A DNA stretch of 45,250 nucleotides, taken from contig JAMFSJ010000047.1 in assembly GCA_026225255.1 (NCBI GenBank), positions 1 through 45,250 on the forward strand. The letters run 5' to 3'. The position numbers and the translations under genes were made by a program. The notes under the pieces are model-generated. The model saw nothing but the letters and a program-made list of their open reading frames with translations, had not been told where the DNA came from and ran no database searches. Source of the DNA: Methylacidimicrobium fagopyrum (GTDB lineage: Bacteria; Verrucomicrobiota; Verrucomicrobiia; Limisphaerales; UBA11358). Shown piece by piece: positions 9,003-20,600 of this stretch. Within the stretch, counting starts at the first letter, position 1, and every line of letters starts with the position of its first letter.

Positions 9003-11324
9003 ATGAAACATTTCAGTTTATCGGTTGTCATCCTGTTTGGTTATTGGTGGTCTGCGACCGTTACCCAGGGCAGTGATTTGAGGTTATGGTATAACGCGCC
9101 GGGAGTGAATAATCTGGCGCAAGGACTCATGCTGGGGAATGGACGTTTTGGCCTGATCGTGCCGGGGAACGTTACCAACGAAAATATCGTCCTCAATGAA
9201 TCCAGCTTGTGGGCGGGCACTGCCAATCCTTCCGGGAACTTTGATAATGGTCCCAAAGGCACGCTGGGTGCTTATCAACTTTTTGGCCATTTGCAGATCA
9301 AGCTGCCCGATCAATCAGATTATACTGGTTACAAAAGGGTGCTCGATCTCGCCACCGGGGTGGCGACGGTGACTTATACGGATGCTGGCGTGGCTTATAC
9401 GCGCACGTTGTTTTGCAGTCTGCCGGATCAAGTGGCGATCGTGCAACTGACCGCCGACAAACCGGCAGCCTACACGGGCAGTATCCAATTGACGGACTGA
9501 CATACCACGACCACGGCTTCGACGACGGGCGGACTGATGTTCGCTGGCGCGTTGCCCAATGGCGAATTATACGAGGCGCAATTACAGGTGACCAATAGCG
9601 GTGGAACCTTGGTAAATAGTAACGGTGTCATTCGGTTCACCGATTGCAATAGCCTGACGCTGGTGATTGCCTTGGGCACGGATTACGTGATGGACTATGC
9701 CAAGAATTATCGCGGCAATAATCCGCACCCAATCGTGGTGGCGCAGGCGCAGGCGGGGGTGAAGAAATCGTTTGCCACGCTGCAAACGGCGCACACGAAT
9801 GATTTCTCCTCGTTATTCAATCGCGTTTCCATTCGTTTAGGCACGCCGCCGGCGGGATGTGAAAAATTGCCCACGAACCGGCGCTTGGCGATGTATGGCG
9901 CGAACCACGGCGACGATTCGGGCATCGAGGAACTGGCGTTTCAATATGGACGTTATGTGATCATCGCGGGATCGCGGGGCAGTTTACCGTTGAATTTGCA
10001 GGGGATTTGGAACGACAGCAACAATCCACCGTGGGCGTCGGATTATCACTTCGATTTGAATCTGCAAGAGTGTTACTGGAGTCAGGAAGTAGCCAATTTG
10101 AGCGAATGCACTTTGCCGTTCGTTAATTATCTACAAAGCCAGATTCCCTCCTGGCGTTACTTCACGACGAATACCAGTCCGGACGTTAATAATGGCAAAT
10201 ACGGCGGTGGTTTCGGTGGCACGAACGGTTGGACGACGCGCACGAGCGGCAATCTCAATGGCGGCATGGGTTGGGAATGGATCGAGGCCGGCAACGCGTG
10301 GTTGTGCATGACGGTGTGGGAACATTATGAGTTCACCGGCGACACGAATTATTTGCGTGACGTGGCGTATCCGATGTTGAAAGAGACATGTCAGTTCTGG
10401 CAACAACATCTGCAACCGTTAAAGGTCGCAACGAGCAACGGCGTGCCCGCGGGGGTTTTGATCGTGACGAACGGTTGGGCGGCGGAACATGGACCGCGCG
10501 AAGATGGCGTGACGGGCGATCAAGTGCTGATCTGGGACGTGTTCAATAATTATCAAAAGGCGTGCCGTATCTTGAATACGGATGCCGTCTATGCGGCCAC
10601 GGTTTCCAATCTGCAAGTGAACTTGCTCGGTCCGCGGGTCGGTCCGCACGGAGGCATTCGCGAATGGCTTTATACCGATGATGCGACCGTTAAAAATGCC
10701 GATGGCGACTTGATGTATTTGATCTGCGTTTATCCCGGACGACAAGTCACGCCGGAACTAACGCCGACACTGGCGGCGGCGGCGCGTGTGAGCGTGCTTA
10801 AATTGGGGCTCGGCTACGAATGGGGTCCGCCGTGGCACATGGGCGTTTATGCCCGGCTTTACGATGGACAGAATGCGCACGACCAGCTCAAAGGCTATCT
10901 GTCACATTTAATCAAACCGAACTTCATCGGCGTTTGTGCCAACTCTCCGCAATGGGACAGCACCTGTGCGATCACGGCGGCGATGGCGGAAATGTTGCTC
11001 CAAAGCCAGGCGGGTTTTATCAACCTGCTGCCCGCGCTGCCCGAAGCTTGGCCCACCGGCGCGGTGACTGGCCTGCGCGCTCGCGGCGGCTACACGGTTG
11101 GCCTCAATTGGACGCAGGCCAACGCGTCCGCAACCATCACGCCGGATTCTACGGGAACTTGCACCGTGCAGGCGGCGAATCCAGTGACGGTCACGCTGGA
11201 TGGAATTCCGGTAACGGTCACCGCTGGCGCGTTTGGCCGGGTGCAATGGCTGGCTCAAACTGGAAAAACTTATACGCTTCACTGGGTGCTGTCGCCGCCG
11301 TCGGCAATCCCGCAAGCACGCTGA
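9003..11324 (+). pseudogene. GH95-like glycosidase, interrupted by one in-frame TGA
   Basis: The frame runs from ATG 9003 (signal peptide MKHFSLSVVILFGYWW) to 11324, 773 codons, broken only by TGA at 9498-9500 (codon 166), with no frameshift. The halves are 9003-9500 and 9501-11324; the next possible start is ATG 9537. The intact homologue at 24052 has Gly (GGC) at the aligned codon. Domains follow GH95 order: N-terminal beta domain (GNGRFG, LNESSLWAG), alpha/alpha barrel (DYHFDLNLQECYW, VWEHY, EWGPPWHMG), C-terminal beta domain. Family members are alpha-L-fucosidases or alpha-L-galactosidases. Unlike its homologue it has no appended LamG or PATR modules. It may be a young pseudogene, a sequencing error or a readthrough gene; decay is the simplest reading. 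Confidence 0.75.
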
Positions 11325-11625
11325 AATTTCGGCGGACGTATTGCGGGCGGAAAATACCGAACGTAAAATTATTTTCGGCGGACATTTGGCATTGGCTTGG
11401 AGCGGTATGACCCGCAAGGCTCACTATCAGGTCAAAGCTATCTTCCTTTCCGCCAGTGCCAACCGGGCGTAAAAAATCCAATGGGATGCTCGTCGCTTGG
11501 GAAAAAGTTTTTCACTGTCGCCGCCGATCTCACCTTCATCCTCACGAGTCGTCATGGCGCGAATACCGTGCACTCGCGTTTGGAAATTTTATCGGATACG
11601 CCGCCACCGGTTTGGTGTCCGCCGC
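11314..11625 (+). pseudogene. Decayed copy of the N-terminal domain of the GH2 gene at 33969
   Basis: Read in pieces, this stretch matches residues about 52-160 of the GH2 protein starting at 33969. ERKIIFGGHLALAWSG matches ERKIVFGSHLTLARSG, and YQVKAIFLS matches YQIKAAFLS; a stop (11470-11472) follows, then GKSFSL. After a frameshift, HSRLEILSDTP matches LSHLEILSDTP. It overlaps the last codons of the broken GH95 gene in another frame, and it is about 52 nt shorter than its source between shared landmarks. The stop plus the frameshift make it non-functional. It could be a domain once fused to GH95, or debris of a lost GH2 gene. Confidence 0.75.
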
Positions 11626-11707
11626 CATCGAATTGAAAACCTCGCGACTGAAATAGCTTTGCGCTTATTTTGGTTATGTTTATTTTTCAATTAGGATGAT
11701 TTGAATC

Positions 11708-12565
11708 ATGAATCGCTGTTCCTTTTCGCGTGAACCGGTGGCCGCTTGCGGCATTGAGCTTTTGACTGTGTGGCAGGTCGTGGCGGGTGCTAATTATTCG
11801 ATCCGCGCGGAACGGTCGCGCCACGATTCGCATGTGCGCACTACCAAGGCGGGGCAGGAGATGGTGGCCGTGCGCACCACGGGCGGCGAAGGTCGTCTGC
11901 GTTGCGCTGGTAAAGAACATGTGCTGGCCGCCAACTCGCTATTGATTTTCGATTTTCCTTCGCTGGAAAGCTACGCCACCCAGCGGGCCAAGTGGTCCTT
12001 CTGGTGGTTTGAATTCCATCCCACTGAACCCTTTCGTTTGCCGTTGCACCGCATTATCAATGCGCCCGGCGCGGCGCGGGAATCGGCGCGGTGTCAGGAT
12101 ATTTTTCAATCCTTGCGGTCGGAAACAGTGGCTGTGCGGTGTCGGGCGGCGGCGTTGTTGCAAACGTTATTGCTGGAATGTTGGGCCGCGGCGCGACTGC
12201 CGGGCGAAGGGGATAGCCGCGCCCGCCAACAAGTCCAACAATTGATTGAGGCCATGCATCAGCAGCCGGAAAAAGCGTGGACAGTGCCGGAACTGGCGGC
12301 GAAAGCGGGCATGAGCATTTCCTCGTTGAACAACGCATTTCATGCGGCCACGGGGAAATCACCGGTGCAATTACGCAACGGGTTGCGGCTCGCCCACGCC
12401 TATGAACAATTGCGGCGAGGCGACCGGACGGTGGCGGAAGTCGCGGTGCAATTAGGTTATTGCGACCCGTTCCACTTCAGCAAGATCTTCAAGACGGCGT
12501 ATGGTTTTCCGCCGAGCGACGTCGTGCGGCGGGCGCATATCAATCCGCAAGGGCCGGTAGCTTAA
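11708..12565 (+). CDS. AraC-family transcriptional regulator
   Basis: A 285-residue protein. Residues about 1-165 form a cupin-like sensor region of the kind that binds a sugar. Residues about 180-280 hold the paired helix-turn-helix: first helix pair around LAAKAGMSISSLNNAFHAATG, second around VAEVAVQLGYCDPFHFSKIFK, followed by the usual GFPPSDVVRR end. An AGGA sequence at about 11694-11697 is a plausible ribosome binding site for ATG 11708. Lying between the two broken secreted-protein genes, it is a good candidate activator of the glycan genes. The palindromic elements at 12719 and 29048 are possible targets, but nothing in the sequence proves it. Confidence 0.9.
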   Translation: MNRCSFSREPVAACGIELLTVWQVVAGANYSIRAERSRHDSHVRTTKAGQEMVAVRTTGGEGRLRCAGKEHVLAANSLLIFDFPSLESYATQRAKWSFWWFEFHPTEPFRLPLHRIINAPGAARESARCQDIFQSLRSETVAVRCRAAALLQTLLLECWAAARLPGEGDSRARQQVQQLIEAMHQQPEKAWTVPELAAKAGMSISSLNNAFHAATGKSPVQLRNGLRLAHAYEQLRRGDRTVAEVAVQLGYCDPFHFSKIFKTAYGFPPSDVVRRAHINPQGPVA

Positions 12566-12924
12566 CCGGAACATTTCGTTTCTATCGCGTGCCCGCGTCT
12601 GGTTGCGGGGCAACGCAGTCGCGTGAATATCCCGCCCGTGAGTCACTCTTCCCATCCGCTTTTGCACCCTTGAAATCGGCGGACACTACGCCGGTGCCAT
12701 TATTTTTGTGGGCTCGTAATTTATTGAAAAACACATGACTCGTGTGGTTTTACCCATGTGCCTAAAAATAGTTTTGGCGTAATGTAAGGCGCTCGACATT
12801 AAGGACTTAAATGATGCTGGTTTCCCCCGTTTGTGGGGGTAGTTAAAACAAATTAACAGATTATGATACACCGTCCTTAGGCTAACCCCGGTCACATGGA
12901 GATAAAAATTCAACTGATAAACCA
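12566..12924 (+). other. Leader region of the PATR gene
   Basis: A 359-bp gap without a credible gene. It holds the shared palindromic element (12719-12762) and, further on, a small hairpin of five C and five G around a 6-nt loop (12824-12839). If the palindrome marks the promoter, the 5' leader would be about 150 nt long and include this hairpin. Confidence 0.5.
12719..12762 (+). promoter_or_regulatory. Shared palindromic regulatory element (copy 2)
   Basis: The 32 bp from 12719 to 12750 match 29048-29079 with one difference. The core CACATGACTCGTGTG (12732-12746) is a 15-bp palindrome with one mismatched pair, flanked by AAAA and TTTT. It lies about 160 bp before the PATR gene. An operator or an activator site is likely. 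Confidence 0.6.
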
Positions 12925-15900
12925 ATGAAACGTTCATCCCTATTCACTCGAAAACTAAAACCCTCCCTGTTGGCGATGCCGGCGGCGGCCTTGATGTTGG
13001 GAGCCGCGCACGCAGGCACCAGCGTGGGAATTAATTTTAGTGCCAGCTACTACGGCGGTGGCACCTACGCTTCCACGGCTGTGCTCGACACGGCTTTTGG
13101 GATTGGGGCGCTGGACTGGTTTTCAACTCCGTTGGATGCGACGAATAGTGTGATGACGGTGACGCCTTCGAATGGTGGTTCATTCGGCGTGGCTTGGACG
13201 GCGAACTACACCAGTATCAGTTGGGCCAATGGGAGCGGTATGCCGGGTTATGTCGGTTATCCGGGAGATACGAACGTTTATCAGGGGAATATCGCCGGTC
13301 CCTATACCGTCAGTTTGAGCGGATTGGCGGCTCAATTTCCGCATGGTTATGCAGTGCAAGCTTTGTCGGCCGCCAATAATCCGGCGGTGCCGCAGCTGCC
13401 GATCACCATTACGGATGGGGTCAGCACCAACACGGCGCTTTTCACGTCGCGCGGCCAATTTGATTATGGCTGGGGGATCGCGGGGATTTACGGCTACTAC
13501 TCGCCGACGACCACGCTTTTAACGAACGATACGCTGACCAGCAGTCAAACGAATCAAGATACCACCGTCAATCAGAGTTGGTTATCCGGCTTCATTATCA
13601 CCGACAAACCCGTGGTAAGTATGCCGCCGGCGGGAGCTTCGTTGGCCACGGGCAATACCCTTTCGCTGGCGACCAGCGTTGTCGGGGTAGGGCCGTTACA
13701 TTATCAATGGCGCACGAATGGGGTTCCGATTCCGGGCGCGAATTCAGCGGCTTATACCAAGGCCAATGTCAGCGCCGCCGATGCGGCTAATTATGATTTA
13801 GTGGTGACGAATAGCAGTGGTTCCGTCACCAGCGTGGTGGCGGTGGTCAGCGTGGCGGTGCCCGCTACCTTGACGTGGGACGCCAATCCCGGCAACGGCG
13901 GCACCCTGTTGGATGGCTCTGGCAATTGGGATTCGACGACAACGAACTGGTGGAATGGGGCGAGTGACGTGGCTTGGAGCGCTTAGTCTTTCGCTCGTTT
14001 TGGTGGTGGTGGTGGCGGGTCTTATTCGGTGACGTTGAATAATAACGTGATTGCCAGTGGTCTGTCGTTTAACAACGGTAATTATTCAATTGAAAATGCC
14101 ACCGGGGTCGAGACCATCACAATGGCGGGTGCGCAAGGCATTAGTTTCAGCAACGACACGGAAATTGACTTACCCTTGGCCGGCAACAGCGGTTTAAATA
14201 TCAACGGCACGGGCACCTTGACCCTGACGGCGTATAACACTTATACCGGCGTGACGACAGTGAGCAATGGCACGTTAAATTTACCGACCGCTATTTCTGG
14301 CGCCAATTCCAGTCTGAAGACATCGGTGATCAATTTGCTGCCGGGCACGGCTTTGAACTGTAATTATGGTGCTTTCGGTTATTTTGCTAATAACAACGCA
14401 AGCGGTTTGACGATCAATATCAATGGCGCCACCTGTCAGCCCAACGGAGCTTTGGGAGTGGCTTATACCTTAACCGGTGGAAGTATTGCCGGTGGTTCGG
14501 CGCGTTTGGATTTGGGCGCTGCGGGCGGATTTAACACGGCGATTACAACCTATCCCAGCGCGACGACCAGTGTGATTAATCCGACGGCTGGCAATGTAAC
14601 TCTCCGGGAAGATTCTTTCCAAACGAATTACCTCTTCACCGTGGCCGCGGGAGTGACACCAAGCGGAATTGATTTGGATGTGCAGGTGCCATTTCACGCC
14701 CGATTCAATTCAGCCGTGTTAATCAAGGCTGGGGTTGGAACGTTACGGATTTCTGGAGCCAATACCTACGGCGGAGCGACCATCGTCAGCAATGGCACCT
14801 TGGTAGTGGACGGTTCGGTGAGCAGCTCCGCCTTGGTGTTGAACCCGGGCACCACCACGGTGCTCGTCATGAACCGCGCGGCTGGCACTTATGCCAGCCT
14901 GCAGGGCATGAGCACCGCCACGTATGGCGGCACGCTGATCGTGACCAATGTGGGCGGCACTTTCCAGAACGGTGATTCCTTTAGCTTGTTCAATGCGGCG
15001 AGTTATAGTGGCAGTTTTTCCTCAGTCACACTGCCGACGTTACCTTCCGGCCTGAGTTGGTCTTGGTCGCCGTCGACGGGCGTCTTATCCGCCATCTCCG
15101 CCGTGGGACCACCGATGTTGACGTGGGACGCCAATCCCGGCAACGGCGGCACGCTGTTGGATGGTTCCGGTTCGTGGGATTCCACGACGGCGAATTGGTG
15201 GAATGGTAGCAGTGACGTGGCTTGGACGCCGGCGGCGACCGCTGATTTTGGCGGCGGTGTGGCGGGAAGTTATACCGTGACGTTGAATAACAATGTGACG
15301 GCCAGCGGATTGGCTTTCAACAGCGGCAATTATACGTTGGTTAACAACACCGGAGCTGAAGCGGTCACGTTGGCGGCTTCGTCCGCAGGTGCACCCGCGA
15401 TCACCTACAGCAACAATACGGAAATTGACGCGATTCTCGCCGGCACCAGCGGAGTCATAATCAATGGCACTGGCACGTTGACCTTAACTCCACTAGATAC
15501 TTACACCGGTCCGACCACGGTGAGTAATGGCACGTTGAACTTACCCACGGCTTATTCCGGTGCTAACACCAGTCTGAAGACTTCGGCGATCAATCTGCTG
15601 CCAGGCACCGCCTTGACTTGTAACTATAATACCTTTGGCTGGTATGCCAACAACAACGCGATCGGTTTAACGATCAACATCAATGGTGCCACCTGCCAGC
15701 CGAACGGAGCGTTTGGCGTCAGCTACACCTTGACGGGTGGCAGTATTGTCGGCGGCACGGGTCGTTTGGACTTGGGCGGTTACGCTGGCTTTACCGCGAC
15801 AGTCACCACCTATCCGAGTGCTACTACCAGTGTGATCAATCCCGGCGGCGGCTATGTGATCTTCCGCAATGATTCCGGCCAGACCAATTACACCTTCAAC

Positions 15901-16716
15901 GTCGCGGCGGGAACCACGACGAATGGCATTGATTTGGACGTGCCGGTGTATGTCCGGCAAAACACGGCGACATGTTCGCTGATCAAAACGGGTGCGGGCA
16001 CGCTACGGCTATCCGGTGCGAACACTTATACGGGAACCACGACGGTAAGCAATGGCACGCTATTAGTGAATGGTGCACTCGCCACCAATACCGTGACCGT
16101 TAGTGCGCCCGCTACTTTGGGCGGCACAGGCACCATTGGCGGCGCGGTGAAGGTGAGTGGCACGCTCGCTCCCGGCCTGGGCACGTTGAAGATCACCAAC
16201 GCCTTGACGTTGAATGCGGGCAGCGCGCTGGCGGTGGCGATCAACCGTGGGGTGGCCACTGGCAGTGTCCAAGGAGTCACGACGGCTACCTTGGGTGGAA
16301 ACCTCGTGGTGACGAATGCCGGGGGCGCCTTTCAAAACGGCGATACCTTCACGCTGGTGAGTGCCGCGACTTACACCGGCAATTTCAGCGCGACTAATCT
16401 GCCGACCCTCACCAGCGGTTTGGCTTGGTCTTGGTCGCCGACTACGGGCGTCTTGTCCGTGGTGCCGGGATCTTCTGGCCCGAGCCTGAATCCGACCAAC
16501 ATCATGGCCTCCGTGAGTGGCGGTAACTTAAAACTCACCTGGCCAACGGATCACACCGGTTGGCGCTTGCTGACGCAGACTAATAAGTTGTCGTCAGGTA
16601 TCAGCATCAATACTAATGACTGGACAACTGTCATCGGTTCCACCGCTACCAACTCGGTGACCATCCCGTTGGATGCTACTAAACCGGGCGGATATTATCG
16701 TCTAGTTTATCCTTGA
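12925..16716 (+). pseudogene. Secreted PATR (autotransporter-associated beta-strand) repeat protein, interrupted by one in-frame TAG
   Basis: The frame runs from ATG 12925 to 16716 (1263 codons) and is broken only by TAG at 13984-13986 (codon 354); the halves are 12925-13986 and 13987-16716, with a possible GTG restart at 14029. It has a signal peptide (ending near AAHAG), an N-terminal beta domain, an Ig-like domain (about 230-312) and then two long PATR blocks, each opened by LTWDANPGNGGTLLDGSG (nt 13869 and 15118). PATR strands such as TTTVSNGTLLVNG build extended beta-helices on the cell surface. The C-terminus ends PGGYYRLVYP, and there is no outer-membrane barrel. The second block aligns across the stop with no gap and has Ala there. 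Confidence 0.7.
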
Positions 16717-16727
16717 TCGATAGAAAC

Positions 16728-16758
16728 GGGTCGGGAAGGTCAAACTTTCCGACCCTTT
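16728..16758 (+). terminator. Rho-independent terminator after the PATR gene
   Basis: An 11-bp stem, GGGTCGGGAAG pairing with CTTTCCGACCC through one G-U pair, with a 6-nt loop and a short T-run. It begins 12 bp after the PATR stop codon. Confidence 0.7.
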
Positions 16759-16795
16759 AACGCCTATTAAATGACCCTGACTTAGATTCAAAAAC

Positions 16796-17554
<759 letters not shown>

Positions 17555-17660
17555 CGTGCTATTTAAAAATACGCCCGCAACAAATTTTGAAATCTTTTAC
17601 TGACATTTTTAACTAAAGTTCGATTCGTTTTTACTTCGTTTTATCCGAATGTTTTATTTC

Positions 17661-20600
17661 ATGAAAAAAATATCAGCTTATTCACTATTGATATTATTAA
17701 CTGTGCTCGCGTCTTTCTCCGCCCGGGCAGAATATAGTTATTTCAACACGAGCACCGGCGGCAGCTTGAGCGGGTCGGATGGCATTATCAAGGACGTCCG
17801 CTGGCCGTATTGGAACGGTGGTTATTACAATACGTGGATCAATGATAACTGGACCAGTTCGGATGGCGTCAGTGGTTACTTTTACAACGGGCTGGCACTG
17901 CCTGCGGCCAACTCGCCCAATCCGGTCAATACGCAACAGACTGTCAATTGGAGCTTCTGGCCGTTAAGCAGTCCCATCAATATCACGGATACGATCAATC
18001 CCGTTTATTCCAGCCCGAATACATTTTCGATGCAGACGATTGCCGAGGGCACGATCTTTCGTTCGCCGAGTCAATGGTCGTTCTGGCAGACGAATGTGTG
18101 GTATCGGATGGTTCTCCGCACATGGCAACCCGTGGTCGCGCCGCCGCATACCGGTTATTCCGGCACGTGGATGCGCGATCCGGTGACGGGTATCTGGTAT
18201 CACGTAGCGACCATTAAGCTGCCGATGTCGGTGACGGGTATCACAGGTGCGGATGGCTTTCAGGAAAACGCTGTTGGCAGCACCTTGCCCGAGCGCACGG
18301 ATTATCGTAATTGTTATTATCATCGCAGCGGCACTTGGAGTCCGGCGAATAACTTCCAAGCTTACAATCATGGCGGCGGAATCGAGAATGCCGGATTGAT
18401 CGAAAACAACACCGCCGTTTATTATGAAACAGCCGAGAACGATCCGGGTTATACCGGCACGATCACGAATCAGGGACAATCTTCGTCCGTATTAGTCATG
18501 AACAACCAGCCGGCGACGCCTACTTTTGATCCCATCTTGGTGACTAATTACAGTGCGAGTGTCTATGGTAACCAGTTGTTAGTGCAATGGCAAATTTTGC
18601 CCACGAGTTCGCCCCAGTTCGCCTATCGGTTGGATGTCTACACGAATGCCGCTTACACGGGCAACATCGTGACGAACTTCTATGACATCGACCCGGAAGC
18701 GCGGCAAGAATTAGTCAGCCTGGCCAATGTGTCGACGCCGTATGTGAAGCTGACGATCATTGATATTTTCTACCAGACCAATGCGGCGATCAGTCTGACA
18801 CCCACGAATGCGACTTTAAATACTTCTAGCAGCCCGACCGGCACCGGCAGCGGATTGAACTTCGCCTACTATCAATCGGCCAGCAACATTAGCAGTAGCA
18901 GTAGCGGCACGAATTGGTCGTCCATGCCGAATTTTGCCGCCTTGACGCCGCTGTCACAAGGTGCGGTCAGTGGCTTGGATTTAACGCCGCGCAAACGTCG
19001 CAACGGTTATGCTTTCAATTTTAACGGCTATATCAATGCGCCGACCGATGGCCTTTATACCTTCACCTTGAATTCTGATGACGGCAGCAAATTGTATCTT
19101 GACGGTCAACTGGTCATCAATTGGGACGGTGAACATAGTCCATCGAGTTTGAGTGGAGCGATCGCGTTGCAAGCCGGCTTACATGCTCTCAACGTGCAAT
19201 ACTTTTCGGACACGCAACCGACTTCGTTGTTTAGCGAATATTTTGATACTTTGACCCTTTCGTATGCTGGTCCGGGCCTTGCCAATACCCTTGTGCCCAC
19301 GAGTGCGTATTACCGCCAGCCCGTCGCGAACGAGCCGGTGATCAACCTATCGTCACCCACGAATGGGGCGGTGATTCCCGTTTCCGGCGTGCCGCTCAGT
19401 GCCGTCGTCACTCCCAACGGCGCGACGATCAACAAGGTTCAGTTCTATCTCGGCAATACTTATTGGACGCAAGACACGACCTTGCCTTACAGCAGTAGTT
19501 CGTTTTTTTGGGCGAATACCAACAATCCGATCCACGCCCGAATTTATTATAATACGACCAATGTTCTGGATTCAGGCGTGAACTTGGTGACGACGACGAA
19601 CGGATCTTTGGCGCCCTGGCAATACGCCCAAGCTTTCTATCACAACACGCCGAATGGCGCGGCGATCCAGGGCGGGACTTACTCCGTCATCGGCGACGGC
19701 GTGAATTTATTGACGCGTCAAGTCAATGGGGACTGCACCTTTATCGCGCATCTCGCGAGTTTGCCCAGCACGGCGGCGGCACCCGACGGTTCGAGTGCCA
19801 GCACAAGCTGGCAGGCGGGTATTATTTTGCGCGGCAACACCAACATGGTTCCCGGTTATCCGTGGGGCATCAGCGGCACCGCGCCGTTCACCGCCGTATT
19901 TGGTCAAGTGAATGGCGGGACTTATTATCAAGATGAAAGCATGGTCAACGGCGGCGGCGGTTTCGCCTCCAGCAATCTAGGCGGTCAAAAATGGTTTAAA
20001 CTCCAGCGCGCCGGAAATGTTTTCACCAGCTTCGTTTCGGCAGACGGAGTCAGTTGGAAATCGGTATTCACAAATACGCTGACGGATTTCCCCACCACCC
20101 TCTATGTCGGGTTCTTTACTTATGCCGGACCTTCCTCCAATCCGAATGTTCCTTGGGCTAGCTTTGATAACGTCAGTTTGACCGGCAACATCGTCGGCCC
20201 GCCCGGTGTCACGATCAATCCGGCGGCGGATACTTCCTACGTTGGCCAGGCAGTTACGCTGAACGCCAGTCCTAGTGGCAACGCGCCTTTCTATTATCAA
20301 TGGCAATACAATGGCGTCAACTTGTTGAACGCTACGAATGCCTCGCTGGTATTGACCAACTTGCAAGCGGCTGACTCCGGTCTCTACTCGATGAGCTTGA
20401 CGAATGCCAACGGCTCCGCCACGGCGAATGCCACGGTGACGGTCTTATCCGCACCGCCCGCCACGGCGCAAATTTTGTCAGCTAACCCGATCGCTTATTG
20501 GCAATTGAATGAACCCGCCGGCCCGACGGCTTATGACACGGTCGGCCCTTATAACGGCACGGGCGAAGGTGGAATAGCGTTTGGCGTGCCGGGCGTCACT

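Noticed and set aside
9498..9500. Selenocysteine codon in the GH95 gene
   Set aside because: No SECIS-like hairpin follows the TGA, the intact homologue has Gly there, and the family has no selenoproteins that I know of.
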